Positions 56,124 through 64,000 of a stretch of DNA of 64,000 bases are shown here, one piece after another. The stretch is from Rhizobium sullae. Lineage in GTDB: Bacteria > Pseudomonadota > Alphaproteobacteria > Rhizobiales > Rhizobiaceae. The notes beneath the pieces were generated by a model, which saw nothing but the letters and a program-made list of their open reading frames with translations, did no database searches and was not told where the DNA came from. The DNA is taken from the NCBI RefSeq assembly GCF_900169785.1, contig NZ_FWER01000018.1:37161-101160 (forward strand). Direction: 5' to 3'. A program made the translations under genes and the position numbers. Within the stretch, counting starts at the first letter, position 1, and the number at the start of each line of letters is the position of its first letter.

Positions 56124-57782
56124 ATGACTGCAGCGGAAACAAGTACCACAGGTGATATAGCGGGTCTCGGCCTGCTTGATCGAGACAGGATCATTGCTAA
56201 GCCGGGTTTCAATCGCTGGCTCGTGCCACCGGCAGCGCTCGCCATCCATCTCTGCATCGGCATGGCTTACGGCTTCAGCGTCTTCTGGCTGCCGCTTTCA
56301 AAATCACTTGGGATCACGGCATCGACTGCGTGCCCCGAACTGACGCTCGCGTCTGCATTGTTCACGACGACCTGCGACTGGCGCGTCGCCGATCTCGGCT
56401 GGATTTATACGCTCTTCTTCGTTCTGCTCGGCTGCTCAGCGGCTATCTGGGGCGGCTGGCTGGAGCGTTCCGGACCGCGTAAAGCCGGCTTCGTGTCCGC
56501 GTGCTGCTGGTGCGGCGGTATTCTCGTGGCTGCCGTCGGCGTGATGACGCATCAGCTATGGCTGATGTGGCTTGGTGCCGGTGTGATCGGCGGCATTGGT
56601 CTCGGTCTCGGCTATATTTCGCCGGTGTCGACGCTCATCAAGTGGTTTCCAGACCGCCGTGGTATGGCGACGGGCATGGCTATCATGGGCTTCGGCGGCG
56701 GGGCGATGATCGGCGCACCGCTTGCCAACCTGCTGATGAACTATTTCAGGACCGATACCTCGGTTGGCGTCTGGCAGACCTTCATCGCCATGGCGATCCT
56801 CTATTTCGGCTTCATGTTGGGCGGTGCGTTCGGCTATCGCATCCCGCCCGCCGGCTGGCGTCCGGAAGGCTGGACGGCGCCTGCCACCAAAAGCACGATG
56901 ATCACGACAAAGCATGTCCACTTGCGCGATGCGCACAAGACTAAGCAGTTCTGGCTGATCTGGGCCGTGCTTTGCCTCAACGTGTCGGCCGGTATCGGTG
57001 TTATCGGTATGGCCTCGCCGATGCTGCAGGAAATCTTCGCCGGCTCGCTGATCGGTCTGCCTGACGTCGGCTTTGCGCAGCTTGATGCGGCGCAGAGAGC
57101 ATCCATTGCCACGATCGCTGCCGGGTTCGCCGGGCTTCTGTCGCTCTTCAACATCGGTGGTCGCTTCTTTTGGGCCTCGCTCTCCGACAGGATTGGCCGC
57201 AAGAATACCTATTATTGCTTCTTTATCCTCGGTATCGCGCTTTACGCGTTCGCCCCGACCTTTGCGGGCATCGGCAACAAGGCGCTCTTCGTCGTCGCCT
57301 TCGCCATCATCCTCTCGATGTATGGCGGCGGCTTCTCGACAATTCCGGCTTATCTTGCCGACATCTTCGGCACGCAATTCGTCGGCGCGATCCACGGCCG
57401 ACTTCTGACAGCATGGGCAACAGCCGGCATCGTGGGTCCTGTGGTCGTCAACTATATCCGCGAAGCGCAGATTGCAGCCGGTGTTGCCCCCGGACCGGCG
57501 CTCTACACAGGAACCATGTATATCCTGGCCGGCATGCTGGCGCTCGGCCTGATTGCCAATGCCCTGGTTCGGCCACTTGCCGGCAAGTGGTTCATGTCCG
57601 ATGAGGAAGTCGCCACACTTCAGGCGAAATCTGCCGCTGCGAGTATCGGCCCATCCGGCTCGTTCGGCATCGGCAAAGGTGGTTTCGACGCGAGGGCTCT
57701 GCTTGCCTGGGCTGTTGTCGGCATCCCGCTGCTTTGGGGTGTATGGGTCACGCTGAAGGCGACTCTTGCTCTGTTCGGCTGA
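56124..57782 (+). CDS. OFA family MFS transporter (oxalate/formate antiporter-like)
   Basis: 552-residue major-facilitator protein with about 12 membrane helices. WLVPPAALAIHLCIGMAYGFSVFWLPLSK opens the OFA family, and GLGLGYISPVSTLIKWFPDRRGMATGMAIMGFGGGAMIG is its central signature. A long first external loop has two Cys (TACPELTLASALFTTTCDW), and a long cytoplasmic loop follows helix 6. GGAGG lies ten bases before the ATG. The location after fdsGBA-fdhD-fdsD suggests uptake of formate or exchange of oxalate for formate. Confidence 0.9.
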   Translation: MTAAETSTTGDIAGLGLLDRDRIIAKPGFNRWLVPPAALAIHLCIGMAYGFSVFWLPLSKSLGITASTACPELTLASALFTTTCDWRVADLGWIYTLFFVLLGCSAAIWGGWLERSGPRKAGFVSACCWCGGILVAAVGVMTHQLWLMWLGAGVIGGIGLGLGYISPVSTLIKWFPDRRGMATGMAIMGFGGGAMIGAPLANLLMNYFRTDTSVGVWQTFIAMAILYFGFMLGGAFGYRIPPAGWRPEGWTAPATKSTMITTKHVHLRDAHKTKQFWLIWAVLCLNVSAGIGVIGMASPMLQEIFAGSLIGLPDVGFAQLDAAQRASIATIAAGFAGLLSLFNIGGRFFWASLSDRIGRKNTYYCFFILGIALYAFAPTFAGIGNKALFVVAFAIILSMYGGGFSTIPAYLADIFGTQFVGAIHGRLLTAWATAGIVGPVVVNYIREAQIAAGVAPGPALYTGTMYILAGMLALGLIANALVRPLAGKWFMSDEEVATLQAKSAAASIGPSGSFGIGKGGFDARALLAWAVVGIPLLWGVWVTLKATLALFG

Positions 57783-57803
57783 TTTTGCCCATTATCGAAA
57801 ATC

Positions 57804-57829
57804 AAGGCACGCGCTTCGGCACGTGCCTT
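57804..57829 (+). terminator. candidate terminator after the OFA transporter
   Basis: AAGGCACG and CGTGCCTT form an 8-bp stem with a 10-base loop, 22 bases after the stop. Only a short T-run (TTTA) follows, so termination efficiency is uncertain. Confidence 0.6.
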
Positions 57830-57871
57830 TACGTCGGCACATAGGCCACAGCTACCTCGCATGAAGGCAGA

Positions 57872-57902
57872 CATTAAAAAAGCCGCCGTGCAGCGGCTTT
57901 CT
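57872..57902 (-). terminator. Rho-independent terminator of cheW
   Basis: Read on the minus strand, AAAGCCGC pairs with GCGGCTTT (8 bp, 6-base loop) and continues into a run of Ts. It lies about 25 bases after the cheW stop and also faces the OFA transporter end. Confidence 0.88.
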
Positions 57903-57925
57903 TCGGAACGTTATGCTTCGGTGGC

Positions 57926-58402
57926 TTAAGCTGCCAGCTCGTCGGTTTCGTTTTCTTTGAACATCTTGGCGAGGTTCAGGAAGCAGATCATGCCGTTTTC
58001 CGATGCGATGACGCCTTCGCAATAGGCGCGATCGAACGACGCCGTCACTTCCGGTACGGGCTGAACCTGGCTGGAGGCAATCGTCAGAATGTCAGAGACG
58101 CGGTCGACAAGCATGCCGATGACCATGCTGTGCACCTCTGCGACAACAATGGCGCTGCGTTCATTGGCGACGGTGCTCTTCATGCCGAGCTTGTAGGCGA
58201 GATCGATGATCGGGATAACGGAACCGCGAAGGTTCATGACGCCGATGACGTCAGCCGGCGCATGCGGGATCGGCGTCGATGGTGCCCAGCCGCGGATTTC
58301 GCGGATGGTTGTCGTCTTCACGCAGAACTCCTGATCGTGGAGACGGAACGCGATGATCTCGAGAGTATCGCCGCTGAAGTTATTTGAGTTGATCGTGGTC
58401 AT
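57926..58402 (-). CDS. cheW: CheW chemotaxis coupling protein
   Basis: 158-residue CheW domain. IIAFRLHDQEFCVKTTTIREI, PADVIGVMNLRGSVIPIIDLAYKLGM and VGMLVDRVSDI-like VIGMLVDRVSDILTIASSQV are diagnostic. It couples chemoreceptors to CheA. It is alone, with no che operon or receptor gene beside it, so it probably supplements the main chemotaxis system or serves a separate signalling array. Confidence 0.94.
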   Translation of the reverse strand: MTTINSNNFSGDTLEIIAFRLHDQEFCVKTTTIREIRGWAPSTPIPHAPADVIGVMNLRGSVIPIIDLAYKLGMKSTVANERSAIVVAEVHSMVIGMLVDRVSDILTIASSQVQPVPEVTASFDRAYCEGVIASENGMICFLNLAKMFKENETDELAA

Positions 58403-58627
58403 TAGAAAGTCTTCCCAAGCCCGGCAGAAGCGGCTGCGCCACCATTGGCGCGAACACCCCTGCCTTCACACCACGCGACGTCCTCGCAATGATTTTCGAG
58501 GCCTCGTTACGATTATCCGGGACATTACCGGAAGAGTGTTGCGCAAATCTAAATTGCCATAGCAGACCGCAAGGTTTCTGGATTCCCTTGCAGTTTTGAC
58601 CAACAATGGAAGCCAGAAGGCCCTTGC

Positions 58628-59827
58628 CTATGCGATTGTCTTCTCGATCTCAGAGACAGCCCATTCCACCTGTTCTTTGGTAATGACGAGCGGCGGCGCC
58701 AGGCGGATCGTATTCTCATGCGTATCCTTTGCCAGGAGGCCCCGCTCCTTAAGGCTGTAGCAATATTGCCGCGCGCCGCCTGCTTCCGGCTCCAGCTCGA
58801 TCGCCATCATCAGGCCGCGGCCGCGCACGTCTTTGACGATATTGGAACGGATCGATCTCAGGCCGTCGATGAAGTATGCGCCCATTTTCTCGGCATTTTC
58901 GATCATGCCTTCCTCGGTGAGCGCTTTCAGCGCCGCGCGGGCGACGGCGCACGCAAGCGGGTTGCCGCCGAACGTCGAGCCGTGCTGGCCGGGTTTCAGG
59001 ACGCCGAGAACTTCCGAGTTGGAGAGGACGGCCGATACCGGATAGAAACCACCGGAAAGCGCCTTGCCGATCAGCGTCACGTCGGCTTCGATGCCTTCAT
59101 GCTCCTCCGCCAGAAGCTTGCCCGTCCGGCCGAGCCCTGTCTGGATCTCGTCGAGGATTAGCGTGACGTTATGGGCCGTGCACAACTCGCGGATACGCTT
59201 GAAATAGCCCGTAGGCGGAATGACGACACCAGCTTCGCCCTGGATCGGCTCGATGAGGGCGGCAACGGTATTCTCGTTGATCGCGACTGCAAAGGCCTCC
59301 GCATCGCCGAAGGGAACCGTGCGAAAGCCCGGCGTATAGGGACCGAACCCGGCACGTGCGTCGGGATCAGTGGAGAAGCTGATGATAGTGAGCGTCCGGC
59401 CGTGGAAGTTATCGGCACAGACGATGATCTCCGCCTTGCCTTCCGGAACGCCCTTCACCTCATAGCCCCACTTGCGAACCGCCTTGATGGCTGTCTCGAC
59501 GGCTTCGGCGCCGGAGTTCATCGGCAGGATCTTGTGAGAGCCGGTGAGCGCTGCCAGCTCCTCATAGAGATGAGCGAGCTGGTCGTTGCGGAATGCGCGC
59601 GAGGTGAGCGTGAGCTTTCCGGCCTGTTCGATCATCGCAGCCAGGATCTTCGGATGGCAGTGCCCCTGATTGACCGCTGAATAGGCGGAAAGGCAATCGA
59701 GATACCGCTTGCCGTCCGTATCCCAAACGTACACGCCTTCGCCGCGGGTCAGAACGACATCGAGCGGCTTGTAGTTGTGCGCACCAAGCAGCTGTTCGGT
59801 GGCGATCAGATTTGCAGATCCTGTCAT
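58628..59827 (-). CDS. rocD: Ornithine aminotransferase
   Basis: 399-residue PLP enzyme (class III aminotransferase) that converts ornithine and 2-oxoglutarate to glutamate semialdehyde and glutamate. YLDCLSAYSAVNQGHCHPKI, NSGAEAVETAIKA, LILDEIQTGLGRTGKLLAEEHEGI and the PLP-Lys in IGKALSGGFYPVSA match the family. GGGGAAA precedes the ATG. It lies 12 bases after the arginase gene, in one operon for arginine catabolism. Confidence 0.95.
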   Translation of the reverse strand: MTGSANLIATEQLLGAHNYKPLDVVLTRGEGVYVWDTDGKRYLDCLSAYSAVNQGHCHPKILAAMIEQAGKLTLTSRAFRNDQLAHLYEELAALTGSHKILPMNSGAEAVETAIKAVRKWGYEVKGVPEGKAEIIVCADNFHGRTLTIISFSTDPDARAGFGPYTPGFRTVPFGDAEAFAVAINENTVAALIEPIQGEAGVVIPPTGYFKRIRELCTAHNVTLILDEIQTGLGRTGKLLAEEHEGIEADVTLIGKALSGGFYPVSAVLSNSEVLGVLKPGQHGSTFGGNPLACAVARAALKALTEEGMIENAEKMGAYFIDGLRSIRSNIVKDVRGRGLMMAIELEPEAGGARQYCYSLKERGLLAKDTHENTIRLAPPLVITKEQVEWAVSEIEKTIA

Positions 59828-59839
59828 TGCCGTTTCCCC

Positions 59840-60775
59840 CTATGCGGCGCGTGTCGGACGATCGAAGATGCGGCGGCCGAAGAGGCTTGCCGTCAGCTCC
59901 ACGAGAACGCGAGCGCTCTTGCCACGATCATCCAGAAATGGATTGAGCTCGACGAGATCAAGCGACGAAACGAGCCCGCTGTCGGAAAGCATTTCCATGA
60001 CGAGGTGCGCCTCGCGGAATGTCGCGCCGCCGGGAACGGTGGTGCCGACGCCGGGTGCGATATCCGGATCGAGGAAATCGACATCAAGGCTTACATGCAG
60101 GAGGCCGTTCGCCTTTTCAATCGTGCTGACGATATGGCGCATGGTGGCTGCGATGCCCTGCTCATCGATGGAGCGCATGTCGAAGACATTGATGCCGTGT
60201 TTTTGGATTTCCACGCGCTCGGACGGATCGACGGAGCGAATGCCGACCTGAAACACATTGCGCGGATCAACGAGGGGTCGGTCCCTGGGCAGGATCTCCG
60301 CGACCTCGGCCTGGCCGCAGAAGAAGGCGACGGGCATGCCGTGCATGTTGCCGGAAGGCGACGTCGCCGGCGAATTGAAGTCGGAATGGGCGTCGAGCCA
60401 GAGCACGAAGAGCGGGCGGCCCTTTTCAGCCGCGTAGCGCGCCATGCCGGAGACGCTGCCCATCGACAGGCTGTGATCGCCGCCAAGAATCAGCGGAAAA
60501 CGGCCGGCCGCGGCGGCGTCGTAGGTGCTTGCTTCGAGCGCACGCGTATAGGCGCCGATGAGACGCAGATTGTGCGCCTTCGGATGGTTTGGAAGGTCGC
60601 GCGCAGGAACGACGAGGATGTCGCCTTCATCGCGCACATCATGGCCGAGGTCGATCAGCGTCTGGTCCACACCGGCAATGCGCAGCGCTGCCGGCCCCAT
60701 CGCCGCCCCGCGCCGACCAGAGCCTTCCTCTACCGGAACACCAATGAGTGTGACTGATCGAGATTGAACTTCCAT
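59840..60775 (-). CDS. rocF: Arginase
   Basis: 311-residue Mn-dependent hydrolase that splits arginine into ornithine and urea. Metal ligands are His101 (GGDHSLSMG), Asp128, His130 and Asp132 (LDAHSDFNSP), and Asp231 and Asp233 (SLDVDFLDP). The ATG at 60775 is chosen because GGAG lies upstream and the protein then begins MEVQSRSVTLIGVPVEEG, as expected for arginase; the frame is open to 60874 through the promoter region. It is first in the rocF-rocD operon and divergent from an AsnC regulator. Confidence 0.95.
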   Translation of the reverse strand: MEVQSRSVTLIGVPVEEGSGRRGAAMGPAALRIAGVDQTLIDLGHDVRDEGDILVVPARDLPNHPKAHNLRLIGAYTRALEASTYDAAAAGRFPLILGGDHSLSMGSVSGMARYAAEKGRPLFVLWLDAHSDFNSPATSPSGNMHGMPVAFFCGQAEVAEILPRDRPLVDPRNVFQVGIRSVDPSERVEIQKHGINVFDMRSIDEQGIAATMRHIVSTIEKANGLLHVSLDVDFLDPDIAPGVGTTVPGGATFREAHLVMEMLSDSGLVSSLDLVELNPFLDDRGKSARVLVELTASLFGRRIFDRPTRAA

Positions 60776-60806
60776 TCTGGGCGCTCCGGTTCGAAATTGG
60801 ATTGAC

Positions 60807-60900
60807 GCATAATCGGATATCGACGTGACGGCAAAAAGATGGAAAAGTGTCAGAAATGAAATCCGATTATGCACTTTGCTAAGTGTGTTTCGCCAAAGTG
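60807..60900. promoter_or_regulatory. rocF/asnC divergent control region with inverted repeats
   Basis: GCATAATCGGAT (60807-60818) recurs as its exact reverse complement ATCCGATTATGC (60861-60872). The centres are 54 bases apart, close to five helical turns. A second perfect pair CACTTTG (60872-60878) and CAAAGTG (60894-60900) lies on the regulator side. A possible rocF promoter, TTGCCG-N17-TATGCG on the minus strand, overlaps the first arm. This layout fits cooperative binding by an Lrp/AsnC multimer. Confidence 0.65.
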
Positions 60901-60906
60901 ATCGCT

Positions 60907-61335
60907 ATGGACGACCTTGACCAAGAACTTCTCAGTGCGCTTCGCCATAATGCGAGAACGCCGGTATCCTCTCTTGCCGCGATGACCGGCGCGTCGCGTG
61001 CGACCGTTGCCGCCCGCATCGACCGGCTGGTCGCAAGCGGCACCATTGCCGCTTTCACCATCCGTACCGGCCATGAGACACGCGCCGCCGGCGTTCGCGC
61101 CATCGTCATGATCGAGGTTCTCGGCAAACTCGCAGACCGGGTGGCCGATCAGTTGCGCGGTCTTCCGCAGGTGCGCGCGTTGCACAGCACCAACGGCAAA
61201 TGGGATTTCGTCGCAGAGCTTGAGGATCACGATCTCGTCTCCTTCGATGAGACGCTGCGCCGTATCCGGCTCATCAATGGCATCAATTCGACCGAAACCA
61301 GTATCCTGCTGAAAACCAGGAAGACCGGATTCTAG
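60907..61335 (+). CDS. Lrp/AsnC family transcriptional regulator
   Basis: 142-residue regulator. HTH is DLDQELLSALRHNARTPVSSLAAMTGASRATVAARIDRL, followed by the RAM ligand-binding domain (IVMIEVLGKLADRVADQLRGLPQVRALHSTNGKWDFVAELE). It is divergent from rocF, so it probably activates arginine catabolism in response to arginine or ornithine. The ATG at 60907 gives the usual N-terminus; a GTG at 60883 in the same frame is an alternative. Its stop overlaps the convergent tamB stop in a CTAG. Confidence 0.9.
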   Translation: MDDLDQELLSALRHNARTPVSSLAAMTGASRATVAARIDRLVASGTIAAFTIRTGHETRAAGVRAIVMIEVLGKLADRVADQLRGLPQVRALHSTNGKWDFVAELEDHDLVSFDETLRRIRLINGINSTETSILLKTRKTGF

Positions 61336-64000
61336 TATTCATGCTCGTAGACGATGCCGGCTTCGCCAGCACCGTTTCCGCCTGCAGCACCGCGCAATTT
61401 CACGCCACGCCCGATATCGAGATTGATGATCGCCTTGGCGCCTGCCTCGCCGCCCTGCTGTAATTCGAAATAGGTGCGCTCATTCAGATAGCGGCCGACG
61501 CTGACGCTCGTCTGCCCCTTCTCGTCTGTGCTGATATTGAGGTCGTCGACACCAAGCTGGTTGCGGAGTCCCTCGAAAAGCGAGGTTGAGCGTCCGCCCG
61601 CTAGCTGGCTCACCGCATCGGCGAGCTGCGCGATCTGGACCGGCGAGAGCTTCGACATGGATTGGCCGAAGATCAGCTGCGCCAGCACCTCGTCCTGCGG
61701 CAGGGTCGGCGAGGACGAAAAGGTGATCGAGGGATCCGTAGCAAGTCCCGTGACGTCGACGGTGAGCGTCGTCGTTCCCGATGTGGAGCTTGCTTCCATA
61801 TCGAGCGTCGGCGTCAAATCGCCAGCAAAGGTAATACGGCTCCTGTCGGTAAAGTTCAGGCGCCGACTAAGGATGGTCAAGCGTCCGCGGCGCATGGTGA
61901 AGCCGCCGGAAACGACGGGCGTTGCAGCCGTTCCTCTGATCGTAACACTGCCACCGAGTTCCGAATCGATGCCGCGGCCGCGGACGAAGATTTGCGAGGG
62001 CGCGTCAATCTGCAGATCGAGCGCGAGTATCGTGGATTTCTCGCCGGGCTTCTGCGCGTTTTCGTCGCGCAGTTGGGCACGCACCGCCGATGGTGCATGG
62101 AGGTGTTTGATGTTGATTTCCCGCAGTGAAGTCGGCAGTTTGTCCGGCACGGTGATCGATGCTTTTTCGACGTTCAACCTGCCGCTCAGCGTTGGGTTGG
62201 TGAGCAGCGGACCCCGGAGGCCGAGATTGCCGTCGACCGTCGCGACGACAAGCGTTCCGTCAACATAGACTGCCCTGTCGAGCCTAACCTCGATGTTTAC
62301 CGGATAGCCGCTGCCCGGTCGGATCCCGATCGTTCCACTTGCCGTAACGCTGCCGCCGCTCACGAAATTGCCGCTCAGGCGGGAGATGGTGGCCTGTTCG
62401 CCATTCATGGTGATGTTGGCGGTGACATTGTTGAGCGCAAGGTTTCTGCGGACATCGACCAGCTTGGCGCCGCTCGTCGTAATGGTCCCATTGACGATAG
62501 GCCCGGCAGCCGTGCCGGTGACACGGAGGTCTATGTCGGCGGTGCCTTCCGCGACGAAGCCCTGCTGCGCCAGCTGTGCGCCCAATATGGCAAAGGGGGG
62601 GTTGCCGCGGAATTGCAGATTGAGGGCCCGGTTGCCCGTGATCGCAACGGTGCCGCCGCCTTTCATGGAAAGGCCGCTCTCGCCTATAAGGTTGGTATCA
62701 ATCGTAAGGTTGTTGTTGGCGAGTTTGCCGCTTGCCGCGATTTCGAACGGCGAGAGGCCCGCGCCTTTGGTCTGGCCCGTTGCCGCATCCTTCCAGTCAA
62801 GCTTGAAATCGACGGTCGGTGCGGAAAGGGAGCCGGAAACCGATACCGTTCCAGAGATCGTTCCCGACGCGGCGAGGCCGGGCACGAAGCCGTTTGCCAC
62901 GCTCGCCGGAAGATTGGAGATATTGGCGTCCACCTTGAGGTTCTTGACGGCCGTCCCCTCTATCATGACATTGCCTCCGGCCTTCAGCGCCACGTTGCCG
63001 GCGCCGTTCAGATCGGCATTGAAGTCGAGCCTGTTATTCGCAAGCTTGCCAGTCGCGTTCAGTGCGAGCTGGGACAGTCCTGCCTTCTTGGTGTGGCTGG
63101 TTGCCGCATTCTTCCAGTCGAGTTTGAAATCGGCTGCGGGGGAGGCGAGGTTTCCCGAGGCCGTAACCGTCCCTGAAATAATGCCTTCTGCTGCAAGACC
63201 TGGCACGAAATTGTTGGCTATGCCTGCCGGAAGATTGGCAATGTTGGCGTCAACGCTCAGGCTCTCCACTGTCCTGCCGGCAAGCGCGGCATTGCCGGTC
63301 GCTCTCAGCGAGGCGCCATCGGCGCCACGCGCATTTGCATCGAAATCGAGCCTATTGGCGGCAAATTTGCCGCTCGCGCTGAGATCCAAGGAGGACAGCC
63401 TTGCACCCTTGGTTTGGCTTGTGGCTAGGTCCTTCCAATCGAGCTTGAAATCAACGGCAGGTGAAGTGGGTGTACCGGAAGCGGTCACGGTTCCCGAGAC
63501 AGTGCCGGAGGCAGCTAGGCCTGGTACGAAGCCGTTTGCGATGCTTGCGGGAATGTTGGCGACGTCGGCGTCGATCTGCAAACTCTGAACAGTCTCCCCG
63601 GCAACAACAATGTTACCCGCCGCTTTCGCAGCCACGTTTCCCGCGGCATTCGCATTTGCATCGAAGTCGAGCCTGTTATCTGCAAATTTGCCGGTTGCGC
63701 TCAGCCCGAGCGCTTTCAATCCGGAAACTTTGGTATGGCTTGTGGCTGCGTCCTTCCAGTCGAGATCGAAATCGACTGCTGGCGCAACAGGCGTTCCCGA
63801 TGCTTTGGCAGTTCCTGAGATCGTGCCCTCCGCAGCAAGTCCGGGCACGAAGCTGTTTGCAATGCTTGCCGGGACATTGTTGAGATTGGCATTCACGTCG
63901 AGGTTTTGGACCGTCGTTCCCGCGATAACGATATTCCCGTCCGCGCTCAGTCCCATGTTGGCTGCACCGGTCAGGTCCGCATCGAAGTCGAGTTTGTTGT
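61332..64000 (-). CDS. TamB-like translocation/assembly protein, C-terminal part (partial)
   Basis: 889 codons of a larger protein whose start lies beyond the window. The C-terminal DUF490/TamB domain is clear: PTLSGRLNVEKASITVPDKLP, VTIRGTAATPVVSGGFTMRRGRLTILSRRLNF, SSSPTLPQDEVLAQLIFGQSMSKLSPVQIAQLADAV and the terminal YLNERTYFELQQGG...GIVYEHEY. TamB proteins span the periplasm and work with a BamA-like partner (TamA) in envelope biogenesis or lipid transport. The N-terminal part seen here consists of 107-residue repeats rich in small and hydrophobic residues. Confidence 0.92.
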   Translation of the reverse strand, partial: NKLDFDADLTGAANMGLSADGNIVIAGTTVQNLDVNANLNNVPASIANSFVPGLAAEGTISGTAKASGTPVAPAVDFDLDWKDAATSHTKVSGLKALGLSATGKFADNRLDFDANANAAGNVAAKAAGNIVVAGETVQSLQIDADVANIPASIANGFVPGLAASGTVSGTVTASGTPTSPAVDFKLDWKDLATSQTKGARLSSLDLSASGKFAANRLDFDANARGADGASLRATGNAALAGRTVESLSVDANIANLPAGIANNFVPGLAAEGIISGTVTASGNLASPAADFKLDWKNAATSHTKKAGLSQLALNATGKLANNRLDFNADLNGAGNVALKAGGNVMIEGTAVKNLKVDANISNLPASVANGFVPGLAASGTISGTVSVSGSLSAPTVDFKLDWKDAATGQTKGAGLSPFEIAASGKLANNNLTIDTNLIGESGLSMKGGGTVAITGNRALNLQFRGNPPFAILGAQLAQQGFVAEGTADIDLRVTGTAAGPIVNGTITTSGAKLVDVRRNLALNNVTANITMNGEQATISRLSGNFVSGGSVTASGTIGIRPGSGYPVNIEVRLDRAVYVDGTLVVATVDGNLGLRGPLLTNPTLSGRLNVEKASITVPDKLPTSLREINIKHLHAPSAVRAQLRDENAQKPGEKSTILALDLQIDAPSQIFVRGRGIDSELGGSVTIRGTAATPVVSGGFTMRRGRLTILSRRLNFTDRSRITFAGDLTPTLDMEASSTSGTTTLTVDVTGLATDPSITFSSSPTLPQDEVLAQLIFGQSMSKLSPVQIAQLADAVSQLAGGRSTSLFEGLRNQLGVDDLNISTDEKGQTSVSVGRYLNERTYFELQQGGEAGAKAIINLDIGRGVKLRGAAGGNGAGEAGIVYEHEY
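62600..64000 (-). repeat. tandem 321-bp coding repeats in tamB-like gene
   Basis: The anchor FVPGLAA.G recurs with its DNA copies starting at 62878, 63199, 63520 and 63841, exactly 321 bases apart each time, so units of 107 residues without any insertion or deletion. A further partial unit runs off the window end and a decayed one lies towards 62600. Each unit contains FVPGLAA, SGT..ASG, VDF.LDWKD.AT..TK and NRLDF.A. Copies differ at the base level but keep their length. Confidence 0.93.

Noticed and set aside
58569..58591. GCAAGG/CCTTGC inverted repeat after rocD as a terminator
   Set aside because: The stem is only 6 bp with an 11-base loop and lacks a T-run on the minus strand.
62600..64000. 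Regular repeats considered as a possible CRISPR or satellite array
   Set aside because: The 321-bp units are in one coding frame of a TamB-like protein, without short direct repeats and spacers.

Overview
The window is a stretch of alphaproteobacterial chromosome, almost certainly from the Rhizobiaceae (Rhizobium/Agrobacterium type). Three things point there: the order sdhCDAB, zapE, mdh, sucCDA-sucB-lpdA; the block hemC, hemD, Mic60-like gene, hemY beside a divergent tsaD-gpsA; and the F1 operon atpHAGDC downstream of priA. DNA is GC-rich and most genes use G/C in third positions, which creates many long antisense shadow frames. I see no rRNA, tRNA, IS element, prophage or CRISPR array. This is mostly core genome with a few accessory insertions.

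Layout. 1-3.5 kb: a PhoD-type phosphatase cut by the window edge, then the ribosome-associated GTPase TypA with a strong terminator. 3.6-6.5 kb: a GNAT acetyltransferase, inorganic pyrophosphatase, then minus-strand YggU and YggT proteins and a glutamine amidotransferase. 6.4-11.5 kb (minus): hemC, hemD, Mic60-like gene, hemY, a TerB-like gene and the amidotransferase. 11.6-15.1 kb (plus): tsaD, gpsA, a YciI-like gene, an EVE-domain gene and a methyltransferase, facing a His-rich secreted protein. 15.8-19.3 kb: sdhCDAB. 19.5-21.3 kb: an Omp19-like lipoprotein and zapE. 21.4-32.8 kb: mdh and the 2-oxoglutarate dehydrogenase/succinyl-CoA synthetase genes, interleaved with a YciI-like gene, a secreted protein, a short-chain dehydrogenase and a LysE exporter, ending at lpdA. 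32.8-39.9 kb: a TraB/GumN protein and xerC (minus), then an acyltransferase, an AAA ATPase, priA and a small membrane protein. 40.1-45.3 kb: atpHAGD, a small Cys-containing ORF, and atpC.

45.4-64 kb is more accessory. A SoxR regulator is divergent from a flavin reductase across a near-ideal SoxR box; the reductase C-terminus has been overwritten by two palindromes. Next come a GlpR-type repressor, a short-chain dehydrogenase, an ArsR regulator and a LysR regulator. These are followed by a complete NAD-dependent molybdenum formate dehydrogenase cluster (fdsG, fdsB, fdsA, fdhD, fdsD) and an OFA-family oxalate/formate transporter. Then come a lone CheW, an arginase/ornithine aminotransferase pair controlled by a divergent AsnC regulator, and the C-terminal part of a TamB-like protein carrying exact 321-bp-period repeats.

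Functionally the window covers central energy metabolism: TCA cycle, succinate dehydrogenase, ATP synthase and haem synthesis. Side modules handle formate/oxalate use, arginine breakdown and redox-cycling stress. The observations I rate highest are the SoxR box with its disrupted target gene, the small ORF translationally embedded between atpD and atpC, the operator-like dyads at the arginase and formate dehydrogenase loci, the hairpin between Shine-Dalgarno and start of sucA, and the TamB repeat array. I did not find convincing evidence of a wholly new multi-gene system.
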